Below are positions 31,076 to 38,973 of a stretch of DNA of 48,701 bases, piece after piece. This stretch comes from an uncultured bacterium (GTDB taxonomy: Bacteria; Patescibacteriota; Minisyncoccia; Phycocordibacterales; Phycocordibacteraceae), in assembly GCA_938008595.1 (NCBI GenBank), contig CALLKD010000006.1:1-48701 (forward strand), in the 5' to 3' direction. The notes under the pieces are model-generated. The model ran no database searches. It had not been told where the DNA came from and saw only the letters and a program-made list of their open reading frames with translations. The position numbers and the translations under genes were made by a program. The number at the start of each line of letters is the position of its first letter. Within the stretch, counting starts at the first letter, position 1.

Positions 31076-34048
31076 TTAGTCGCTCGCTACATCAGGTAGC
31101 GGGATGGTGAGTGAGTCACAGTACAGTAGGTTAATCTTGCGCTGTGTTGTCTTGTACACATACCCGGTTCCTTTGTGTGGAAGTCCCTTTCCAACCTGTG
31201 CCCATGGTGTAAGCACATCCGCATAGAATTTCTCTTGGAAAGACGTTACGAGTTTCTTTGTAGCAGAGCCAAAGAATCCCGTAACAGGAACATTAGTTCC
31301 CATTATCTTATTGAGGAAGGTCTGCAGCTTAGTCACTTCCCCTTCGTCATTCTTTGCACCTTGCTTCATGTAGGTTGCAAGTAGTGGACCACACTCAGGA
31401 GTGCTGGTTGCGGCACCGAGAACCTGTCCTGTAGGGAGTCTGCTGCTTGATGATGAACCTCCTCCTGTAGTGAAGGTCTGTGTAGGACCATCAGATATCA
31501 CGGCTGTTGGTTCAAAGTCAAAACTGGTCTTTGTAATCACCGAGCCACTTTGTATGCCAACCACAACATTGTCTACGTCTTCCGTGTATCCATTTGGATA
31601 TGGCTCACCAACACGTACACCAAAGAATGCAGCCGGTCCTCCAAGCATCTTTGCACTTGGGTAGTCTGCAAGAATATCTGCCCAGGTACGTGGTGCGGTA
31701 GTAGTCTGTCCTGCATGAGGACCAACGGCAGTTACTGGCCAGTTAGTAGCGCCATCGCGGTATGTCCACAATGCAGTACCGCTATTAATTGCATCCCATG
31801 TCTTCCACGAGTCAGGAGCGATGGTGCCAGTAATGTTTGTTGCCGGTACGAAGTTCAAGCGGCTTTGATAGGTATCTGAACCATCGAAGCTCACATTAAA
31901 CTCCATGTATGCAGAGTGATTTGCGGTAACAGGATCACCATTTCCAAGTGACGAGTTGTAGGTGTCGAATGAGAGATGGGTAATTGCACTAAGTGGTGTG
32001 CCACCGAACGCAGCAGTGACAAGATTGGTGCGTTCATTCCCCGTAACACTCATTTGAGCGCTGCCGGTTCCAAGAGCGGGAGCTTGCGGACCGGTTACAA
32101 ATGAGCCTAGTGCATTGTTAATCACGTCGTTAACGTCGTCATAGAAGAACCACTTGCTTGGTGTGCTTGCAGCATCTGCAAAGTCAGCAGCGAGGTCAGC
32201 AGACCGTACGACAATAGTCTTTAGTACGGTTGTAGGCTCAGGATTTGAATCACTACCAGTTTGGTGATTTACCAAGGTAAATGTTTCAGTTGGAGAGTCT
32301 ACCGTTACATCACCCCCTCCAAAGACGTAGCTCCATCCATCCTGTGGTGTTTCCTCTACCGTGTAGTTTCCATACGGAACACGCTCAAAGGTAGTACAGC
32401 CATCTTCACCGGTAATGCCCGCATAGCCATGGAAGAGCTCAACCTTGAGGTCCCCACTGTTGTCACCAAACCATCCTGGGTTCTGTGTGTGAGTACCAAG
32501 CCCGTCTACGGTCCCATCAAAGATACCGAAGTGTGCCTTCTGAATGCCAGTCTGTGTGAATGACTGAGCGTATTCATGAGCGCTGTTGTATGGCCCCCAA
32601 CTTCCGTACTTGTTATTAATACCGAGCTCAAGAATATCGTTTGAGTATCCGGTGTAGCCGTCCATATGCGTAGCCCACCCATCAGTGGTTGAGTACTCTG
32701 CATCTGCTGGATTAGCACCACCTTGGTTTAGCCATGTTCCCGTTACCTTAGCTAGGTATGACACTGTTGGTCCTGCAAACTTATTCTTAGTATCTACACC
32801 AGTAACAGAATTTGCAGGTACCGTTAGGTTTTCAATATATGAACCTCGGAGCATAACGTTCCAACCAGGAAGTGCTGGTGAACCTTCTGCATCTGAGACC
32901 TTACACACTTTTACGCTAGCAGTAGCGAGTGTGTTGAATGCTGCACAGTGGTACGTTGCGCCTGGAACAGGGTTTCGAATGAAGTCCCAGTTGTCGTACC
33001 CAAGCGCGTCGTTAGAACAATAGAACTCTGCACTCTGGTTATTGTTTCCGTCCTTAGAGAATCCAAGGTACTTAGGCTTTAGTACTTCACGAAGATGTAT
33101 TTCGGTAGTGCCTGGAGTAAGTGGCACCGTCGCTGTTGCTACACCGGTTGCACTTGTTGGACCAAAGACAGTGTATGCGCCCCCAAGAGGACCAGTGAAG
33201 TTTCCAGTACTATCACCTCCGTTTTGGTCAGCCCACTCAAAGTTCCATCCAGACTGTGTGTGACAGGCTTTCTTTGAAGCTTTTACAAAGTCTGTAGCAG
33301 TAGTTGAACCAATGGTCTGCCCTCCTGCTCCCCAGTTAGGAAGATCGGATTCATTCTCACAAGTAACATCAGTCGCAACAATGGTAATTGTTGGTATTGG
33401 AGGGGGTGGCGGTACTACGTCACCACACTCGCTTCCATCAATTGTTATTTTGTAGGTAAGGCCAGCAGGGTTACTAGCCGCATCACTGCCGGGTACACCG
33501 ATATTCTTTACCGTAACCTCTACTGAGTTATTGCCTGCCACGAGCCATGGAGCAATGTCATAGGTTTGTGTGTGACTGAAGTTGTCTTCTACCGCTCCAT
33601 TATCAGCAACAAGGTTTCCGTTAACCTTGAGAACGTATCCGTTATCTGCAGCAATTTCTACAGACGCAGTACTTGGTACGGCAGTGAGACTAAAGGTCCT
33701 AGTGAATACCTCGGTCTGGTCAACCGTAGGGTCACTAACAGGATTCTCTCCCCAAATCCAAAAAGCATTTGCAATGGTTACCCATGCTGGGTGAACAAAT
33801 GAAAGAATGCTTGCAGGAGTCTCTCCCTGCATTGTTTGTGTGTCACTTACGAGTGTACACATTGGTGTTGGTTCAGACGTCTCGAGCGTAGTCGGTGTAT
33901 CCACCGTTAGTGTAGGAGTAGTCTCAGTTGGTGCTGGTACTTCTTCAGCAAACGCTAGTAATGGACTATTTACCGCAATCATACTGAGCATCATGATGCT
34001 TGCAGTAAGTACGCGAAGGACACGGAACTTCGATGCGACTATGTTCAT
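31076..34048 (-). CDS. Large secreted protein with peptidoglycan-binding-like tail
   Basis: The 990-residue product starts with a basic region and a signal segment ending near LAFAEE (residue 35). A Thr/Pro-rich linker follows. Next comes a beta-sandwich-like region (about 80-215, VFTRTFSL, ADNGYVLKVNGNLVADN), then a PPPPP linker, Cys-bearing beta-rich repeats, and prealbumin/SpaA-like modules (VKVCKVSDAEG, then FERVPYGNYTVEETPQDGW near 560). A Ser-rich hinge GGGSSSSSR precedes a tail (about 905-985) with EVTKLQTFLNKIMGTNVPVTGFFG, a PG_binding_1-like repeat. There is no LPxTG motif. It is likely a cell-surface protein held on peptidoglycan by its tail. The function is unknown. Confidence 0.8.
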   Translation of the reverse strand: MNIVASKFRVLRVLTASIMMLSMIAVNSPLLAFAEEVPAPTETTPTLTVDTPTTLETSEPTPMCTLVSDTQTMQGETPASILSFVHPAWVTIANAFWIWGENPVSDPTVDQTEVFTRTFSLTAVPSTASVEIAADNGYVLKVNGNLVADNGAVEDNFSHTQTYDIAPWLVAGNNSVEVTVKNIGVPGSDAASNPAGLTYKITIDGSECGDVVPPPPPIPTITIVATDVTCENESDLPNWGAGGQTIGSTTATDFVKASKKACHTQSGWNFEWADQNGGDSTGNFTGPLGGAYTVFGPTSATGVATATVPLTPGTTEIHLREVLKPKYLGFSKDGNNNQSAEFYCSNDALGYDNWDFIRNPVPGATYHCAAFNTLATASVKVCKVSDAEGSPALPGWNVMLRGSYIENLTVPANSVTGVDTKNKFAGPTVSYLAKVTGTWLNQGGANPADAEYSTTDGWATHMDGYTGYSNDILELGINNKYGSWGPYNSAHEYAQSFTQTGIQKAHFGIFDGTVDGLGTHTQNPGWFGDNSGDLKVELFHGYAGITGEDGCTTFERVPYGNYTVEETPQDGWSYVFGGGDVTVDSPTETFTLVNHQTGSDSNPEPTTVLKTIVVRSADLAADFADAASTPSKWFFYDDVNDVINNALGSFVTGPQAPALGTGSAQMSVTGNERTNLVTAAFGGTPLSAITHLSFDTYNSSLGNGDPVTANHSAYMEFNVSFDGSDTYQSRLNFVPATNITGTIAPDSWKTWDAINSGTALWTYRDGATNWPVTAVGPHAGQTTTAPRTWADILADYPSAKMLGGPAAFFGVRVGEPYPNGYTEDVDNVVVGIQSGSVITKTSFDFEPTAVISDGPTQTFTTGGGSSSSSRLPTGQVLGAATSTPECGPLLATYMKQGAKNDEGEVTKLQTFLNKIMGTNVPVTGFFGSATKKLVTSFQEKFYADVLTPWAQVGKGLPHKGTGYVYKTTQRKINLLYCDSLTIPLPDVASD

Positions 34049-34214
34049 ATTGTATAAGGTGACTACTAAAAATTAACCCTGCTACGAATTCGACTGCCCC
34101 CAGTCAGTAGCGAAAAGATGCCGCTACTACTTACAACCTCCCTGTGGATAAGACTACGCGCAAAGGAGGGGGCGTCAATTGGATGGGTGGGGATGGAATT
34201 TCAGCTCGTGTACC

Positions 34215-34718
34215 CTATATTCTTCGAGAATCGTACGCCCAGTGCAGTAGTGATTGCTTTTGTTTTCTGCGGCAGAAAGGGTCATGGGGCCTACAGTTAT
34301 GCACCACCTGTGCGAGATGCCTACGATATGCATTCCATCGTCGTATTTGTCTCTTATCATCATCACTTCGTCTTCCTAGGTAGTACCGGCAGTACCACTG
34401 AAACCACCCACGGGGATCTTGTGGGTTAATCCACCCCTTCTTTTGCCATACTGAGAGCGGTTGGCTGGCGTGTACTTCAAAATAGTTTAGTTCTTTGTGT
34501 CGCTTTCCGTCAGGAGATAGCTTTGCCTTTGTAAACCATTCCTTTGGTAAGTCTGATGGCATATCACTAAAGTACAGACCACCAAATACCCCAATCTCCA
34601 ACATCTCCTTTGGTGTTAGCTCTGGTCTGAAGTCTGGATCATAGTTCTTACCCACAGGTTCGCTCTGTGTGTACTCGTAGTTCTTTTGATATGTGTCGGA
34701 GTAGTGTATTTTTTTCAT
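34215..34718 (-). CDS. Conserved protein of unknown function
   Basis: The 167-residue product is soluble and highly charged. Strong motif-like stretches are SLNYF-type KELNYFEVHASQPLSVW, DPRGWFQWYCRYYLGRR, KRQIRRWNAYRRHLAQV and QSLLHWAYDSRRI. I recall similar sequences in very diverse bacteria and some eukaryotes, always as an uncharacterised protein, so it is probably an old family spread by transfer. The WFQWYCRYY and RRW clusters could bind nucleic acid, but this is speculation. It lies 56 nt downstream of the EgtD-like gene in the same direction, so the two may be co-transcribed. Confidence 0.75.
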   Translation of the reverse strand: MKKIHYSDTYQKNYEYTQSEPVGKNYDPDFRPELTPKEMLEIGVFGGLYFSDMPSDLPKEWFTKAKLSPDGKRHKELNYFEVHASQPLSVWQKKGWINPQDPRGWFQWYCRYYLGRRSDDDKRQIRRWNAYRRHLAQVVHNCRPHDPFCRRKQKQSLLHWAYDSRRI

Positions 34719-34774
34719 CTCTGGTGAAGTGTTTTAGAAGACTTTAAAAATCCAAATTGGATCTGTAGGTTGAT

Positions 34775-35665
34775 TTAGGTCTTGATAACTGTACCAATAA
34801 ATGAGCTTCCTGTATCAAATGACTCGTGATTATAGTCACGCAGCTCATTTTCAAGCCCCTCTTTTGTATAGCGCAATGACTGGAACACAAACATCTTATC
34901 TCCAGTCTTAATTCCTATGCTTTCTAAAACATCATTGTTCTGCAAGATAAAGCAGGACATGCGGAATCCATCATCAACAAGCCTTGGACTAATGTCTTGA
35001 ATTGGATCTAGGTCAATAAGTCTGACCTTGTCATCAACTAGATAAATTGCATCGTCTTGGTACACCGTTTGCAACTTGTTCATATCAACTCTATCTCGCA
35101 TCTGTGCATTTATAAACGCGTACCCATTTTTACCGGCAATATTTGCGAGTAGCGTTAAAACGTTTTGCGGTTCGTAGTTTGAGAATGTAAGACCGATAGA
35201 AACAAAACGAGGAGTATGCGACTCACCAAGTAATTCAGGCAACTCTTCGAAGGAGGCTTTTATTCTTCGTACAGGAATTCCTTGTTTTGAAACGTGAGAT
35301 TCTGCAATGGTAAGAAAGTGATCACTTATATCAACGGGGGTGTAGGTAAATGTTTTCCCTTGTTTCTGTAACTCATCAAAAAGGAATTGCTCTTTGTGTT
35401 CTGTTCCTGGACCTAAATCTATAAATTCAAAATTGTCTGGAAGGATATCAGCAATATTCTTTGCAATTGATTGTAAGTATTCGTGCTCTAGTTTCGTTAC
35501 TAGATTAAAATACGGAGTATCAACTTCCTGAAGCTGCTCATATACTTCAGATCCAGACGCAGTGTATAACAGGAGTGAGTCAGAGAAATCCCAAACCCCG
35601 TCAGATATTTTTCTGATGGAATTAAGTGCTCTGTCTTTGAACCATTCTTGAGTATACTTTTCCAT
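34775..35665 (-). CDS. EgtD-like SAM-dependent methyltransferase
   Basis: The histidine-specific methyltransferase family includes EgtD, which trimethylates histidine in ergothioneine synthesis. The 296-residue product has the SAM loop FIDLGPGTEHKEQFL (82-96), the acidic motif YTPVDISDHFL and the EgtD-type box GLTFSNYEP, where family members keep an Asn. The rest of the EgtD substrate pocket cannot be confirmed by eye, and no EgtB gene is present, so the substrate may be another amine. TAAAAT (35672-35677, minus strand) is 6 nt before the ATG. Codons are AT-richer than nearby genes, which may indicate transfer. Confidence 0.75.
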   Translation of the reverse strand: MEKYTQEWFKDRALNSIRKISDGVWDFSDSLLLYTASGSEVYEQLQEVDTPYFNLVTKLEHEYLQSIAKNIADILPDNFEFIDLGPGTEHKEQFLFDELQKQGKTFTYTPVDISDHFLTIAESHVSKQGIPVRRIKASFEELPELLGESHTPRFVSIGLTFSNYEPQNVLTLLANIAGKNGYAFINAQMRDRVDMNKLQTVYQDDAIYLVDDKVRLIDLDPIQDISPRLVDDGFRMSCFILQNNDVLESIGIKTGDKMFVFQSLRYTKEGLENELRDYNHESFDTGSSFIGTVIKT

Positions 35666-35752
35666 AACACTATTTTAGCCTAGATGCCTTCTTCTAGGTA
35701 TCAGGGGGTCCGATGTATCTAACTATTCGGGTCATGCACTACTAAGTTTTCT

Positions 35753-35840
35753 TGGCGGAGGCGGAGAGATTCGAACTCTCGGAACCTTTCGGTTCACACG
35801 CTTTCCAAGCGTGCGCACTAGACCACTATGCGACGCCTCC
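35753..35840 (-). tRNA. tRNA-Ser (GGA)
   Basis: On the minus strand the acceptor stem pairs GGAGGCG with CGCCTCC. The anticodon stem CACGC/GCGTG encloses TTGGAAA, so the anticodon is GGA. A long variable arm (GAACC-GAAA-GGTTC) marks a class II tRNA. The T-arm is GAGAG TTCGAAT CTCTC, and GCCA is encoded at the end. Length is 88 nt. Confidence 0.95.
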
Positions 35841-35864
35841 GTGTTTGTTGTTATAGCACAAACG

Positions 35865-35895
35865 AAAAGGGCGGCGCATCCTATGTGCGCCGCCC
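35865..35895 (-). terminator. Terminator after orphan gene
   Basis: GGGCGGCGCA (35869-35878) pairs with TGCGCCGCCC (35886-35895) around a 7-nt loop. On the minus strand TTTTCGTTTG follows. Confidence 0.85.
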
Positions 35896-35909
35896 AACAT
35901 GTTTGCGAG

Positions 35910-36149
35910 TTACTTCATACGCACACCAGCGAATACAGGGTGGCTGTACTTGCCCAGACGCGGCGTGCCGACGACATGGGCATGACTGCACAGTCCCACG
36001 CTCAGCGGAACCGGCAGCTCTGCGGCCGCACGCGCTGCACGAACCTTCCGAAGAAGATTCTGAGCAGCGTCGGCGGTGTGCCCGCCTTTGCCGACGGTGC
36101 CGATGGGGCGAACTTTGCCACCTTCACGGACAAAAACTTCAGTCTTCAT
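35910..36149 (-). CDS. Small basic orphan protein
   Basis: I do not recognise the family. The 79-residue product is basic, with a beta-hairpin-like start (MKTEVFVREGGKVRPIGTVGKGG) and an Ala/Arg-rich helix (NLLRKVRAARAAAE). It could bind nucleic acid, which is a guess from charge only. The ATG at 36149 is chosen because GGGGAG lies 6 nt before it. A consensus promoter (36198-36227) and a private terminator frame it. The GC-rich codons contrast with htpX. Its leader is nearly identical to that of the orphan gene at 42.95 kb. Confidence 0.65.
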   Translation of the reverse strand: MKTEVFVREGGKVRPIGTVGKGGHTADAAQNLLRKVRAARAAAELPVPLSVGLCSHAHVVGTPRLGKYSHPVFAGVRMK

Positions 36150-36197
36150 GACCAACTCCCCTCTCCCCAATTGCAACCATCTGTTGCAACGGCGACT

Positions 36198-36227
36198 ACT
36201 GTATCACACGTAACTGTACTTTGTCAA
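36198..36227 (-). promoter_or_regulatory. Consensus promoter overlapping the htpX stop
   Basis: Minus-strand TTGACA (36222-36227), an 18-nt spacer and TACAGT (36198-36203). The TGA of htpX is part of the TTGACA box. Confidence 0.7.
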
Positions 36228-37120
36228 CCTTTTCCCAAGAGTGCGTTAATGCGCTCAGCTGTTGGTGGGTGCGTTGAGAACATGTGGGTAATCCAACCAC
36301 CAGCTCCCTTTTTAGTACCGAAGGGATCTCCAATGAAAAGGTGTGCAGTTGCATGGCTAGCACGCTGCATAGGGGCTCCGTACGCACTAATCTTTTGTAG
36401 CGCCGAAGCAAGACCTTCTGGATATCGAGTAAGGAGTGCACCTGAGGCATCTGCAAGAAACTCTCTACGACGTGAGATGGCGAGTTCGATTAGTTGTGCG
36501 GCAAGTGGCGCAAGCACAATACCGATAACACCAAGAATCATTAGTAGTCCTCCGCCTTTCCCGTTATCATCATTTCTTCCTCCCCAAAATGACATACGTA
36601 GAAACATGTCAGCAATGATTGCAATGAACCCTGCAAGTACTACAGCAACCGTTGAAAGAAGAATATCGTTATTGCGAATATGTGAGAGCTCGTGCGCTAC
36701 TACCCCTTCAATCTCTGGTCGTGTCATCATTGCAAGAAGTCCGGTTGTTGCGGCGACAACAGCATGCTGTTCATTTCTTCCTGTGGCAAAGGCATTTGGT
36801 GCGAGATCCTCAATCACATACAGCTTTGGCATTGGCATGCCTGCCGTAACAGCAAGGTTTTCAGTTACGGTATAGAAATCAAAGAACTCCTCACGTGTTG
36901 CAGGACGTGCTCCGGTGAGCGATAGAACCTGCCTATCGGAAAACCAGTAGCTATAGAAATTCATTCCAATAGCAAAGGCAATTGAAATATAGAGCAGCGC
37001 TGGGTTTTGATAGTAATAGGAAACGAAGTAGCCAATCGCTATCACCATGGCGAGAAATACCGACATGAGAAGCGCTGTGCGCCACTTGTTTCGAGATCGT
37101 TCTTGATAGAGTGTTGCCAT
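36224..37120 (-). CDS. htpX: Protease HtpX
   Basis: HtpX is a zinc metalloprotease of the M48 family that degrades misfolded membrane proteins. The 298-residue product has two N-terminal membrane segments (about 16-34 and 42-59), the metal motif H143-ELS-H147 with a distal Glu in RREFLADASGALLTR, and two more hydrophobic segments between them. The C-terminal FSTHPPTAERI box is typical. It sits next to lemA, a pairing seen in many bacteria, separated by one small coiled-coil gene. Its end overlaps the -35 of the next orphan gene. Confidence 0.95.
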   Translation of the reverse strand: MATLYQERSRNKWRTALLMSVFLAMVIAIGYFVSYYYQNPALLYISIAFAIGMNFYSYWFSDRQVLSLTGARPATREEFFDFYTVTENLAVTAGMPMPKLYVIEDLAPNAFATGRNEQHAVVAATTGLLAMMTRPEIEGVVAHELSHIRNNDILLSTVAVVLAGFIAIIADMFLRMSFWGGRNDDNGKGGGLLMILGVIGIVLAPLAAQLIELAISRRREFLADASGALLTRYPEGLASALQKISAYGAPMQRASHATAHLFIGDPFGTKKGAGGWITHMFSTHPPTAERINALLGKG

Positions 37121-37132
37121 ATATAGAGGTGT

Positions 37133-37339
37133 CTATGCCATTTCTAAGTCTTTTATTCTCCGTGAGTGGTCATCAATTGTGGGCAATACCACAGTATCTA
37201 TTCTTTGAGTAATTGAACGTATTTCGCTTGTAAGTGAAGCCTCTACAGAGTCTATGCGACTTTCCATAGAGCGGAATCCGTCTGCAACCATTCGTGCGAG
37301 ATCATCAATGTGCTCAGTGATATGAGAATCGTTCTTCAT
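37133..37339 (-). CDS. Small coiled-coil protein
   Basis: The 68-residue product is a charged helix-forming protein (MKNDSHITEHIDDLARMV, then heptad-like SMESRIDSVEASLTSEIRSITQRID) and has no membrane segment. Similar short coiled-coil proteins are common in CPR genomes, by recollection. The function is unknown. TATCAT (37346-37351, minus strand) is 6 nt before the ATG, so it should be leaderless. It lies between lemA and htpX, 12 nt before htpX, and may be co-transcribed with it. Confidence 0.7.
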   Translation of the reverse strand: MKNDSHITEHIDDLARMVADGFRSMESRIDSVEASLTSEIRSITQRIDTVVLPTIDDHSRRIKDLEMA

Positions 37340-37418
37340 TTGCTAATGATACCATTGCGCACAAAAGCACAGCTAAATAGAAGATAGAGAAAACCTGAAT
37401 TTACCCTACCGTAAGAAC

Positions 37419-37973
37419 TTAGAACGAAACCTTTACCGGCTCACGGGCTGCTTCATCAGCGAGCTCAAAGAGATCCATCTTTGCGAAGTGGAAGTTAGCA
37501 GCAATGACATTTCCAGGGAAAGATTCAATTGCGGTATTAAGGTCACGAACGGTTCCGTTATAGAATCTACGTGCTGCCTGAATCTTATCCTCCGTATTCC
37601 CTAGTTCCTGCTGTAGCTGAAGGAAGTTCTGATTAGCCTTAAGCTCTGGGTACGCCTCAGCAACCGCAAAGAGTGTCTTGAGCGTTCCTGAAAGCTGATT
37701 TTCTGCGTCTGCCTTGCTTGCTGGTGTTCCTGCACTCATAGCTGCAGTACGTGCCTTTGTTACGTTTTCAAAGGCCTGGCTCTCATGTGCAGCATATCCC
37801 TTAACTGCCTCCACAAGATTAGGAATGAGGTCATATCTGCGCTTAAGTTGCACATCGATATCTGCCCATGCTTCCTTTGCCTGATTTACCTTAGAGACAA
37901 AACCGTTATATGAAAGAACAACCCAAAGAATAAGGACAACGAGAACCGCAAGTACAATGTATAGAGTGGTCAT
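37419..37973 (-). CDS. lemA: LemA family protein
   Basis: LemA proteins are membrane-anchored four-helix-bundle proteins of unknown biochemical role, often next to htpX or TPM-domain genes. The 184-residue product has one N-terminal membrane segment (about 3-21), the signature NGFVSKVNQAKEAWADIDVQLKRRYDLIPNLVEAVKGYAAHE split over residues 23-64, and long helices ending PVKVSF. A strong promoter (TTGAAT, 16 nt, TATACT at 37980-38007) leaves only 6 nt to the ATG, so the mRNA is leaderless. Confidence 0.93.
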   Translation of the reverse strand: MTTLYIVLAVLVVLILWVVLSYNGFVSKVNQAKEAWADIDVQLKRRYDLIPNLVEAVKGYAAHESQAFENVTKARTAAMSAGTPASKADAENQLSGTLKTLFAVAEAYPELKANQNFLQLQQELGNTEDKIQAARRFYNGTVRDLNTAIESFPGNVIAANFHFAKMDLFELADEAAREPVKVSF

Positions 37974-37979
37974 ACCTTT

Positions 37980-38007
37980 AGTATAGAATCTGGAAGCAAA
38001 TATTCAA
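37980..38007 (-). promoter_or_regulatory. lemA promoter, leaderless
   Basis: Minus-strand TTGAAT (38002-38007), a 16-nt spacer and TATACT (37980-37985), then 6 nt and ATG. Confidence 0.7.
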
Positions 38008-38050
38008 GTGCCCGTAACTCTAGGGAACTATTGTTCGCGTGAACGTAACA

Positions 38051-38079
38051 ACCCCCGCATGGCGCAGCCATGCGGGGGT
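38051..38079. terminator. Perfect 13-bp hairpin after orphan gene
   Basis: ACCCCCGCATGGC (38051-38063) pairs with GCCATGCGGGGGT (38067-38079) around a 3-nt loop. It ends the minus-strand gene at 38094 and insulates it from the lemA promoter. Confidence 0.8.
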
Positions 38080-38093
38080 ATGTTTTGATGCGG

Positions 38094-38555
38094 TTACGCA
38101 GCGAGCCTTATCGATATTTCGAGCGTCTCCTTTAATGAGTGCGATACCACCACACCATTCTTATTGGCAAGGTGGTGCAGATACTTCATCTTGGGAGCGC
38201 CTTTCGGATACCCCAAGACAACCTTGCCGCTACGAACGAACAACCCAAACTCAACGTTCGTCGTAAACCCAGGAAGAGTTTCAAGATCTCGTGGGATCCA
38301 AAAGGCGATGATTTGGCACGCACCCAGATATTTCAGTTCCCAGTCAATCTGTTCTGCGTGGTCAAAGTCGGTCTTGTAGACCCCATCACGGGGAAGCGGA
38401 ACATATACCGTTCCCGTAAAGCCAAGCTGTAGTAGCAGACTGAGCGCTTCTTTGCGCCAGTCATACTCTCCATTTCCCCGAGGACTGGGTCCTGCAAGGA
38501 AAATGCTGGTCTTGGGCGGTTGGGAAGGGTGCTCGAGTGCACAGATAACATTCAT
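38094..38555 (-). CDS. Nucleoside 2-deoxyribosyltransferase-like protein
   Basis: The 153-residue product fits the nucleoside 2-deoxyribosyltransferase-like family. It has a beta strand and loop IFLAGPSPRGNGEYDWRKEAL near residue 18, QIDWELKYLGACQIIAFWIPRD in the middle and the hallmark FTTNVEFGLF near residue 97. Such enzymes exchange or hydrolyse the glycosidic bond of nucleosides or nucleotides, often in phages and defence or salvage contexts. The exact substrate is unknown. AAGGAG lies 9 nt before the ATG at 38555. It shares the GC-rich codons, Shine-Dalgarno site and private terminator of the orphan gene set, and is the only one with a recognisable fold. Confidence 0.75.
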   Translation of the reverse strand: MNVICALEHPSQPPKTSIFLAGPSPRGNGEYDWRKEALSLLLQLGFTGTVYVPLPRDGVYKTDFDHAEQIDWELKYLGACQIIAFWIPRDLETLPGFTTNVEFGLFVRSGKVVLGYPKGAPKMKYLHHLANKNGVVVSHSLKETLEISIRLAA

Positions 38556-38697
38556 GGACGTGTTCTCCTTCTGGCTATTCGTGAGCGTATGTCTGCATCT
38601 AGCAAATCACACCTTGATGAAATGTGAAAGTCTACACCTAACACAATACGGCCTATACTCGACATTTCCCCTTTCCTTGTGGTAAAATGGCGTCATC

Positions 38698-38934
38698 ATG
38701 AATACCCTACTTGCTATCCTTCCCTACGCAGAAATCGTTGTAGCACTTCTTCTTATTACCGGCATTGTTCTTCAGCAGCGTGGTGCAGGCCTTGGTGGTG
38801 CCTTTGGTGGTGACAACTTTGCCTCTACCTTCTATAAGCGCCGTGGTGCTGAGAAGTTTTTGTTTGCTACTACAATTCTACTCGCCGTACTCTTCGTTGT
38901 GCTCGCAGGACTAAGCCTTCTACTGCCACAGTAG
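38698..38934 (+). CDS. secG: Protein translocase subunit SecG
   Basis: SecG is the small third subunit of the SecYEG channel. The 78-residue product has two membrane segments (about 5-24 and 55-75). They are joined by the family loop QQRGAGLGGAFGGDNFASTFYKRRG, which contains the glycine-rich SecG signature. TAAAAT (38683-38688) is 9 nt before the ATG, with TCGACA 18 nt upstream as a fair -35, so the leader is a few bases at most. It is near the solute-binding protein gene, which follows 39 nt later. Confidence 0.92.
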   Translation: MNTLLAILPYAEIVVALLLITGIVLQQRGAGLGGAFGGDNFASTFYKRRGAEKFLFATTILLAVLFVVLAGLSLLLPQ

Positions 38935-38973
38935 CAGCACGCAGGCCTAGCGCTTGCACTCCACTTCATCTTT

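Noticed and set aside
34049..34214. Possible regulatory RNA before the conserved unknown gene
   Set aside because: Some inverted bits are visible, but no strong stem or promoter pattern supports a call.
34118..34429. Plus-strand frame in the gap near 34.1 kb
   Set aside because: It overlaps the conserved unknown gene on the minus strand and has no start signal. I see no gene in 34049-34214.
35811..36875. Plus-strand frame of 354 codons across tRNA-Ser, the orphan gene and htpX
   Set aside because: It begins inside a tRNA and runs antisense to two supported genes.
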